From positions 1 through 64,000 of the forward strand of contig JAURPJ010000110.1 in assembly GCA_030835305.1 (NCBI GenBank): a stretch of DNA of 64,000 nucleotides, read 5' to 3'. Both the position numbers and the translations under genes were made by a program. Below are positions 58,937 through 64,000 of the stretch, one piece after another. The first letter of the stretch is position 1. Each line of letters begins with the position of its first letter. Source of the DNA: Verrucomicrobiota bacterium (GTDB taxonomy: Bacteria > Verrucomicrobiota > Verrucomicrobiia > Verrucomicrobiales > Akkermansiaceae). The notes beneath the pieces were generated by a model. The model saw only the letters and a program-made list of their open reading frames with translations. It did not search any database and was not told the origin of the DNA.

Positions 58937-59097
58937 ATCTGATTTGACATGGCGCTCCGGACGCAAATCTAAGCCGATCTTTTTTTTGATTTCTTCAATG
59001 ATTGGTGAGAGAATCGCCCCTCCCAGCCGATGAACAACTCCGGGATTGGTTCTTGGCAGCCGAGCCCCTCAACTGCTATTTTTTCACCTGTAACACC

Positions 59098-60009
59098 ATG
59101 AATAGACGCCAATTTGCTCAAATCACAGGCGCTTCAGTCTTCGGACTGGGAAGCGCATCACTCCTCGCTAAAGAAGTCAAAAAAGGGACTCCCTTCAAAG
59201 CGAAGTTCGCCCCTCACCCAGGACTCCTTTTTGGAGGCAAGGGCAAGAAACTCAGCTATTTGGACCAACTCAAGCTGGCTTACGATCTCGGCTTCCGGGC
59301 ATGGGAGGACAACAGGCTCAAAGGTCAGAAGAACGAAACGATTGAAAAGATCGCCGAATTCATGAAGGACAAGAAAATGGACCTCGGTGTCTGCGTAATC
59401 ACCGGGGGAGCCGGAGCCATGTTTAACAAGCCAACCGACCAGCAAAAAGAGACGGTGAAAAAAGAACTCGAGCGAGGCATAGAGGTCGCAAAAATCACCG
59501 GTCAAACCAACATGACCATGATCCCGGGAGCCCGGGACAAATCGATGACCCGCGAAGAGCAGATCAAGGCGTCGGTGGACAACATGAAACTCTGCTGCGA
59601 CCTCGTCGAGGAACACGGCATCATCATGGCGCAAGAACCACTTTCCCACAATGTGCGTGGCGGTGAGCCCCTCATCCGTTCTTTCGCGGATGGCCATCTC
59701 CTCTGCAAGTTGGTCGACCGGCCTTCCTGCAAGCTACTCGCTGACTTCTACCACGAAGGTCAAATCGGCAACGGTGACAAACTCGTCGAAAACGCCGAAG
59801 CCGTTTGGGACCAGGTCAGCTACATCCAGTATGGCGCATCACCGGGCCGAAAAGAGCCGGGCACTGGAAAACTTGATTATGTTGCCGTAACAAAGTTCCT
59901 CCGCAAGAAAGGCTTCACCGGCGTGATCGGAATGGAGCACGGCGCGAGCAAAAAAGGCCAGGAAGGCCTAGACGCCCTCATGGCCGCCTATCGCAAAATC
60001 GACGCTTAA
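59098..60009 (+). CDS. Tat-exported TIM-barrel protein, hydroxypyruvate isomerase/AP-endonuclease-2 family
   Basis: 303 residues from ATG 59098. MNRRQFAQITGASVFGLGSA is a twin-arginine signal (RRQF). The xylose-isomerase-like barrel contains LKLAYDLGFRAWEDN, CVITGGAGAMFN, CCDLVEEHGIIMAQEPLS (Glu), LADFYHEGQIGNG (Asp, His) and FTGVIGMEHGASKKG (Glu, His), consistent with a metal site. Family members interconvert hydroxypyruvate and tartronate semialdehyde or related sugars; here it is probably periplasmic. Such Tat-targeted versions are common in PVC bacteria. A strong hairpin terminator follows. Confidence 0.88.
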   Translation: MNRRQFAQITGASVFGLGSASLLAKEVKKGTPFKAKFAPHPGLLFGGKGKKLSYLDQLKLAYDLGFRAWEDNRLKGQKNETIEKIAEFMKDKKMDLGVCVITGGAGAMFNKPTDQQKETVKKELERGIEVAKITGQTNMTMIPGARDKSMTREEQIKASVDNMKLCCDLVEEHGIIMAQEPLSHNVRGGEPLIRSFADGHLLCKLVDRPSCKLLADFYHEGQIGNGDKLVENAEAVWDQVSYIQYGASPGRKEPGTGKLDYVAVTKFLRKKGFTGVIGMEHGASKKGQEGLDALMAAYRKIDA

Positions 60010-60030
60010 AGGGAAATTTCTTCCAACAAC

Positions 60031-60062
60031 AACCGCTTCAGTCTCCGGCTGGAGCGGTTTTC
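60031..60062 (+). terminator. Terminator after the isomerase gene
   Basis: AACCGCTTCAG (60031-60041) pairs with CTGGAGCGGTT (60049-60059) with one G-T wobble around a 7-base loop, followed by a short T tract. Confidence 0.75.
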
Positions 60063-60080
60063 TTGCGTCTTTGCGCAAGC

Positions 60081-60404
60081 TTACTCGGATGGGTATTTCT
60101 TCCGGTAAGCTTCGAGTTTCTCTTTCGCTTCCTTCTCGCTTTTCGTGAGTGTCTTTAATTCTTCTTCGAGCGCGACAATCGCTGCCTTTTTTTCGTCGAG
60201 CTCCTTTTGCAGATCCTCAACTGCAACCTCAGGCTGCTTGACCTTGATCTTGGCAATTCCCGCCTTCAACTCCTCGAGTTCATCTTCGAGAGCTTTAAGC
60301 GCCGCACGCTCTTCCTCCAGCTTCTTCATTTCCGGAGAATCCTTAATATCCTTGCACGCTAGCGTTGAGAGGCTGATCAAGGTCATTGCCACAAATTTAA
60401 ACAT
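60081..60404 (-). CDS. Coiled-coil lipoprotein (small)
   Basis: 107 residues from ATG 60404; the frame is open further upstream but MFKFVAMTLISLSTLAC is the signal with lipobox (LAC, Cys17). The mature part is almost entirely a charged heptad coiled coil (EMKKLEEERAALKALEDELE and EEELKTLTKSEKEAKEKLE). Probably an outer-membrane-anchored lipoprotein of the Lpp-like helical type. Unknown function. It is divergent from the DUF5069 gene, and a larger coiled-coil lipoprotein gene follows that one. Confidence 0.8.
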   Translation of the reverse strand: MFKFVAMTLISLSTLACKDIKDSPEMKKLEEERAALKALEDELEELKAGIAKIKVKQPEVAVEDLQKELDEKKAAIVALEEELKTLTKSEKEAKEKLEAYRKKYPSE

Positions 60405-60501
60405 AGTGCGAAGGTTGCCCGATGGATCGCTCAAGTCAAACTCAACCCTCTCTTTCCACCTTGGTCAATTGACAAGACCGTCTTCCTTGCAACAATTCTA
60501 T

Positions 60502-61017
60502 ATGACTTGGAACGAACAATTTGAAGAGCTCTTCGATCGCTGCCTTTCCGCTTATCAGGGAGGGAATTTGGACTTTATGACCTACTACACTTCGGAAGAC
60601 CTCACTTTCCTCGCCGGTATTGGTTATAAGCCCCGCGAGCTCTTTGATTTCATCGAGGATTTGGCTGACGAGGGAGTGCCCGCCCGGTCAACCGCCCTGC
60701 TCATTGCCGCAGTCCGTCGCGACTACCTCCTGACTGTTCAAAAAGGCGAAACAAGCTCTCGGCAAATCTCCCGCGAGAATGTTCCCTCATTCGGCGAGGA
60801 ATTCGAGGGCATCGCCTACCTCCCGCGAATTATCGCGAAGGCGGAAGCAAAACTCCGTGGCGAACTCGACCCCGACATGATGTTCGGCTGTGGGGGAGAC
60901 CGGAAATTCCTGCGCGAAAACGGAAATATCCATCCCGCCGACTTTCTCCGCCACGTTTGGGCTGCGGCCGGCAACCCTTCGAAGGTGGCAGAATTTGTCA
61001 GGAACTCTGCATCCTAG
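60502..61017 (+). CDS. DUF5069-containing protein
   Basis: 171 residues from ATG 60502. The N-terminal half (MTWNEQFEELFDRCLSAYQG; FIEDLADEGVPARSTALLI) is helical. The C-terminal half has the DUF5069 pattern (YLPRIIAKAEAKLRGELDPD, MMFGCGGDRKFLRENG, IHPADFLRHVWAAA). Cytoplasmic, no signal peptide. The family is frequent in PVC bacteria and its function is unknown. It lies between two lipoprotein genes: divergent from the first, 4-bp overlap in convergent orientation with the second. Confidence 0.82.
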   Translation: MTWNEQFEELFDRCLSAYQGGNLDFMTYYTSEDLTFLAGIGYKPRELFDFIEDLADEGVPARSTALLIAAVRRDYLLTVQKGETSSRQISRENVPSFGEEFEGIAYLPRIIAKAEAKLRGELDPDMMFGCGGDRKFLRENGNIHPADFLRHVWAAAGNPSKVAEFVRNSAS

Positions 61018-61958
61018 TTCCCCGGTGTCTGCATCCCCTTGAGATCCTCTTCCTCGGACCTCAAACGGGCAATCACCAGATGACCGTCCGAGCTAAGGTC
61101 GGTCAGTTTCTGGGCCTTATCCCGATACATTTGAGAGTATCTCAATGCCTTCTCCCGGCGCTTGTCACTTTGAGCAAGGGAGAAATCACGCTCCCATTGT
61201 GAGGCACGCGACTTGAGGTCCTGAATCTTCAAAAGCCGCAGATTTATGTTTTTTTCAATGGTTTCGATCTCGGTCTGGATATCTCTCAAGCGCTTGGCGA
61301 TGGCCTTCTGAGCCGCTTCACTCTGACGGTCGGCCAAGCCTTCTTTCCACTCCTTGTATCGTTCCGCCCGTAATTTCGCGTCTTCCCTTTGTTTCGCCAG
61401 ATGGCTTTCAGCTTCCTCCTCGCTCATTTGTAACATCTCTCTGATCTCTTTGGGAATTTCACTGAGAGGAACCGATTGGGGCCCGGAACTCCGGTAAATA
61501 CGAATCTCAAGCGGATTCACCGACAAAACCCGGACTGCCTTGTAATCGTCACCCTTGGTCTCCGAAAGATCCACATTCTTTCCTACAATTTCCTTTCGAA
61601 CCTTCGCCCGGTACTTTGCCTGATAGTCCTCAAATCCCGACACGCTTTCCTCCATGGAAGCCTTGAGTTCATCGACTGTTCCTTTTACTTTTTCAAGATT
61701 TCCGGTGACGCCGACAAGCTCCTCACCAATCTCTTCCGCCCTCTCGAGGTCGCTTTCCACTTTTTTTAATAAAGCGAGCTTGGCCTTCGCGGAGTCGATA
61801 AACTTCTGGGTTCGCTCTTTGTCATACTCCAAGCCTTCGATTTCAGCCCTCACATCCTCAAGATCCAATTTTTTCTCTTCATCGAGGCAGCCAACCAAAA
61901 AAACAGAAGAAACGACCAAAGCAGAAACTTTGATCAGCGATAGCAGCTTAAAATTCAT
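61014..61958 (-). CDS. Coiled-coil lipoprotein (large)
   Basis: 314 residues from ATG 61958; MNFKLLSLIKVSALVVSSVFL then VGC gives the lipobox (Cys25). Long N-terminal coiled coil (residues 30-130), a short beta-rich middle (DDYKAVRVLSVNPLEIRIY; GPQSVPLSEIPKEI) that looks like a small SH3-like domain, and a second coiled coil (residues 195-300). Overlaps the stop of the DUF5069 gene by 4 bp on the opposite strand. Similar to the 107-residue lipoprotein in style but not a detectable repeat of it. Likely envelope anchored; function unknown. Confidence 0.8.
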   Translation of the reverse strand: MNFKLLSLIKVSALVVSSVFLVGCLDEEKKLDLEDVRAEIEGLEYDKERTQKFIDSAKAKLALLKKVESDLERAEEIGEELVGVTGNLEKVKGTVDELKASMEESVSGFEDYQAKYRAKVRKEIVGKNVDLSETKGDDYKAVRVLSVNPLEIRIYRSSGPQSVPLSEIPKEIREMLQMSEEEAESHLAKQREDAKLRAERYKEWKEGLADRQSEAAQKAIAKRLRDIQTEIETIEKNINLRLLKIQDLKSRASQWERDFSLAQSDKRREKALRYSQMYRDKAQKLTDLSSDGHLVIARLRSEEEDLKGMQTPGN

Positions 61959-62073
61959 GACTCCCCAGTTTAAGCGATCTCCCCCGGCGATCAAGAACCA
62001 TCAGAACCTCATTATTCCCCCCAATTTTCTTCAAAGAATCGACACCACGAGAACTGCCTGCCAAGTTTCCGGC

Positions 62074-62682
62074 ATGCGCGACTATCAAGGTGAAGAAATT
62101 TTAGTCATCTCACGTGAGCTCTTTGACGAACTTGGATCTTTTCAAGGGATCGAAACCGATGTGGTCCGTTATCTAGAGGCCATTCTCGATCCCGCAAATA
62201 ATTTTTTCATGGATCGCGGCAAGGCCGAGGAAGATCCGTCCTTTAAACAAATTATTCCCTACGCATTGTTTCACCACAACGGGCGATACCTGCACTATAC
62301 CCGGGGAAAAAGCGGTGGAGAAAGTCGCCTCCACGCCCAGGGATCCGTCGGCATCGGCGGTCATATCAACCCGATCGACGAACGAGCTGATCCTCTTGGA
62401 AGAGAAACCTACCTTGCAGGTGTCGAACGTGAAATCGACGAGGAACTCAACATCACCGGGGGGCACCGGAACCGTATTGTTGGGCTGCTGAATGATGACA
62501 GTAATGACGTTGGCAAGGTCCATCTGGGGGTCGTTCACATCTTCGACCTGGAATCGGATGAAATCACTTCGGCGGAAGACGCCCTTGCCAATCTTGCCTT
62601 CCAATCTGCAGAGGACCTCAAGGGAAGTCTCCACGACACGCTGGAAACGTGGTCCAAGTTTTGTGCCGACGAATTGATCTAA
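62074..62682 (+). CDS. Nudix-like phosphoesterase
   Basis: 202 residues from ATG 62074 (MRDYQGEEILVISRELFDEL). KQIIPYALFHHNGRYLHYTR, SVGIGGHINPIDE and YLAGVEREIDEELNI give a Nudix-box-like pattern (GH...RE..EE) of the phosphoesterase-type group. The open frame upstream of 62074 (alternative ATG at 61957) is long but overlaps the divergent lipoprotein gene and is poor in family similarity. Stop at 62682, overlapping the stop of the convergent transporter gene. Substrate unknown. Confidence 0.8.
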   Translation: MRDYQGEEILVISRELFDELGSFQGIETDVVRYLEAILDPANNFFMDRGKAEEDPSFKQIIPYALFHHNGRYLHYTRGKSGGESRLHAQGSVGIGGHINPIDERADPLGRETYLAGVEREIDEELNITGGHRNRIVGLLNDDSNDVGKVHLGVVHIFDLESDEITSAEDALANLAFQSAEDLKGSLHDTLETWSKFCADELI

Positions 62683-63665
62683 TCGACGCAACAAGGACAC
62701 TTTTGCACCCAATGACCGGGCGCAATTTCGACGAAAGGAAGGTCCTGGCCGATGCTTTCCGGGTATCGGGCATGATTCACCCGATGGCCAAAAGCGCACC
62801 CTTTTGGAGGGTCAATTGGACTCGGAACATCACCCTCCAAAACAACCCTTTCACGTTTGGCGGTCGGATCGGGAATCGGGATCGCCGATAAGAGCGCCTT
62901 GGTATAGGCGTGTCGTGGGTTCAGGTAAATTTCATCAGCAGGAGCAAGTTCCACGATCTTTCCAAGATACATCACGGCAATACGATCGCTCATATGTTTT
63001 ACCACCGCCAAGTCGTGGGCGATGAACAGATATGACATCCCGAATTCCCGCTGCAAGTCGAGCAAGAGGTTCATTACTTGGGACTGCACCGAAACATCAA
63101 GGGCGGAGACAGGTTCATCAAGAACAAGAAGGTCAGGATTCAAAGCGAGGGCCCGCGCGATTCCAATCCGCTGCCGCTGACCACCGGAGAACTCGAAAGG
63201 AAATTTACCGGAGGCATTCGCCGGCAGGCCCACTCGACTCAGGAGCTCGGCCACCCTTTTCTGGCGGAACGACCGGTTGCCAATTGCTTGAATTATGAGC
63301 GGCTCGGCCACCAGCTCGCCCACCGCCATTCGCGCGTCGAGTGACTCGGCAGGATCCTGAAAGACCATTTGAAAATCCTGACGCAGCGGCCGGATCGAGC
63401 GCTGACTCGCATAGGTAATATCGTGACCTTTAAAGGATATTTTCCCGCTCGTTGGACTTAGAAGTCGAACCGCTGATTTCCCAAGAGTCGACTTCCCGCA
63501 ACCGGATTCGCCCACCAAACCAAGGGTTTCTCCGGTCTCAATATCAAAGCTCACTCCATCGACCGCCTTCACCGCACCGATTTGCTTCATCATCAAACCA
63601 CCACGAACCGGAAAATGCTGGCGGAGATTTTCGATTTGAAGGAGTTTGGGAGGTTCGTTGTTCAT
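62679..63665 (-). CDS. Peptide ABC transporter ATP-binding protein (DppF/OppF type)
   Basis: 328 residues from ATG 63665 ([19 protein letters not shown]). Walker [13 protein letters not shown], signature [14 protein letters not shown], Walker [13 protein letters not shown] and the H-loop FIAHDLAVV are intact. The C-terminal oligopeptide-family tail ([19 protein letters not shown], then CAFGHR...CPCC) shows the Cys-rich extension. One of two ATPases powering import of di- or oligopeptides from the periplasm; the start overlaps the other ATPase gene (ATGA) so both are co-translated. Confidence 0.94.
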   Translation of the reverse strand: MNNEPPKLLQIENLRQHFPVRGGLMMKQIGAVKAVDGVSFDIETGETLGLVGESGCGKSTLGKSAVRLLSPTSGKISFKGHDITYASQRSIRPLRQDFQMVFQDPAESLDARMAVGELVAEPLIIQAIGNRSFRQKRVAELLSRVGLPANASGKFPFEFSGGQRQRIGIARALALNPDLLVLDEPVSALDVSVQSQVMNLLLDLQREFGMSYLFIAHDLAVVKHMSDRIAVMYLGKIVELAPADEIYLNPRHAYTKALLSAIPIPDPTAKRERVVLEGDVPSPIDPPKGCAFGHRVNHARYPESIGQDLPFVEIAPGHWVQKCPCCVD

Positions 63666-64000
63666 GCCTGAAAACATTCGGGACAGGTTTCAACCCAGTG
63701 ACCGGGCGTTATTTCGCGATACTCTGGGCGTTGACGAAGAAGATTCGAATCGTCGCGCCCCACCCGCTGACAGAAACGACAACCGGAAACAAAATCCTGA
63801 ATCGAGGCAACTTGCCCGGGGATGGTATTAAGGTGGCTCTTTCGCTCGCTCTCGATTCTTGGAATCGAGTTGAGAAGACCTTTGGTGTAGGCGTGCCGGG
63901 GATTTGCAAAGAGCTCGTTAACCGGTGCTCGTTCGACGATACGACCCGCATACATTACAACCACCTCATCACAATTCTGCGCGATCACCCCGAGGTCGTG
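63662..64000 (-). CDS. Peptide ABC transporter ATP-binding protein (DppD/OppD type), C-terminal part
   Basis: Only the last 112 codons are in the window, starting from the H-loop HDLGVIAQ at the right edge. [17 protein letters not shown] is the oligopeptide ATPase C-terminal motif; the tail has a Cys cluster (SGCRFCQR, then TCPEC) like that of the partner. The rest of the gene and the permeases lie beyond 64000. Operon with the downstream ATPase. Confidence 0.9.
   Translation of the reverse strand, partial: HDLGVIAQNCDEVVVMYAGRIVERAPVNELFANPRHAYTKGLLNSIPRIESERKSHLNTIPGQVASIQDFVSGCRFCQRVGRDDSNLLRQRPEYREITPGHWVETCPECFQA

Noticed and set aside
60145-60501. N-terminal extension of the DUF5069 gene
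   Set aside because: Ser-rich low-complexity text antisense to the small lipoprotein; the DUF5069-like text begins after ATG 60502.

Overview
The window is about 64 kb of a compact bacterial chromosome. I place it in the Verrucomicrobiota (PVC superphylum), probably near the Verrucomicrobiales. This rests on gene content: a secreted sulfatase, a DUF1080 (3-keto-disaccharide hydrolase-like) protein, a relic of a PVC-type cytochrome-associated beta-propeller, a twin-arginine TIM-barrel isomerase-like protein, DUF5069, a eukaryote-type UGPase and a GSII glutamine synthetase. It is an inference from reading, not from a search. Most of the window is housekeeping and no prophage, integron, intact insertion sequence or CRISPR array was seen.

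Layout. 1-5 kb: 5' part of clpB, divergent from a subtilase overlapped by a C39-like cysteine peptidase gene, then a decayed helicase gene. 5-15 kb: phosphoesterase, rRNA/tRNA methyltransferase, sulfatase, rplI, an overlapping run murI-methyltransferase-tilS-lipoprotein, a MarR regulator, a YfiH-type protein with ispE, and clpX. 15-20 kb: a small relic gene, fusA, ilvC and an exported alpha/beta hydrolase. 21-28 kb: a truncated beta-propeller gene, a DUF1853 protein, a RapA-like helicase, a kinase-PP2C fusion, and glutamine synthetase behind a textbook sigma-54 promoter. 28-34 kb: another relic, DUF1080, a large repeat-containing secreted protein, lipid kinase, maf and tRNA-Leu(CAG). 34-50 kb: coaB, a decayed membrane-protein gene, suhB-ispF, purF, purM, ilvD, serA, MTA phosphorylase, a DUF368 flippase-like protein, monomeric isocitrate dehydrogenase, a TIGR02206 protein and ispH. 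51-64 kb: SWIM/SNF2 helicase, HAD phosphatase, UGPase, rpoN (with a possible sigma-54 promoter of its own), an Mrp ATPase, a Tat-exported isomerase-like protein, two coiled-coil lipoproteins around a DUF5069 gene, a Nudix-like protein and the start of a peptide ABC transporter.

How genes work together. ispE, ispF and ispH belong to the MEP isoprenoid pathway. ilvC and ilvD are consecutive branched-chain amino acid steps. purF and purM are purine steps. rpoN lies 30 kb from a sigma-54-type promoter in front of glutamine synthetase, suggesting classical nitrogen control. Four-base stop/start overlaps mark several operons.

The most unusual items are the bifunctional kinase-phosphatase at 25.5-26.7 kb, the two sigma-54 elements, the serine/cysteine peptidase pair, an inner-membrane-anchored or exported SAM methyltransferase, and five gene relics that occupy nearly all the longer intergenic gaps. 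Several of these relics have collected in-frame stops while keeping one frame.
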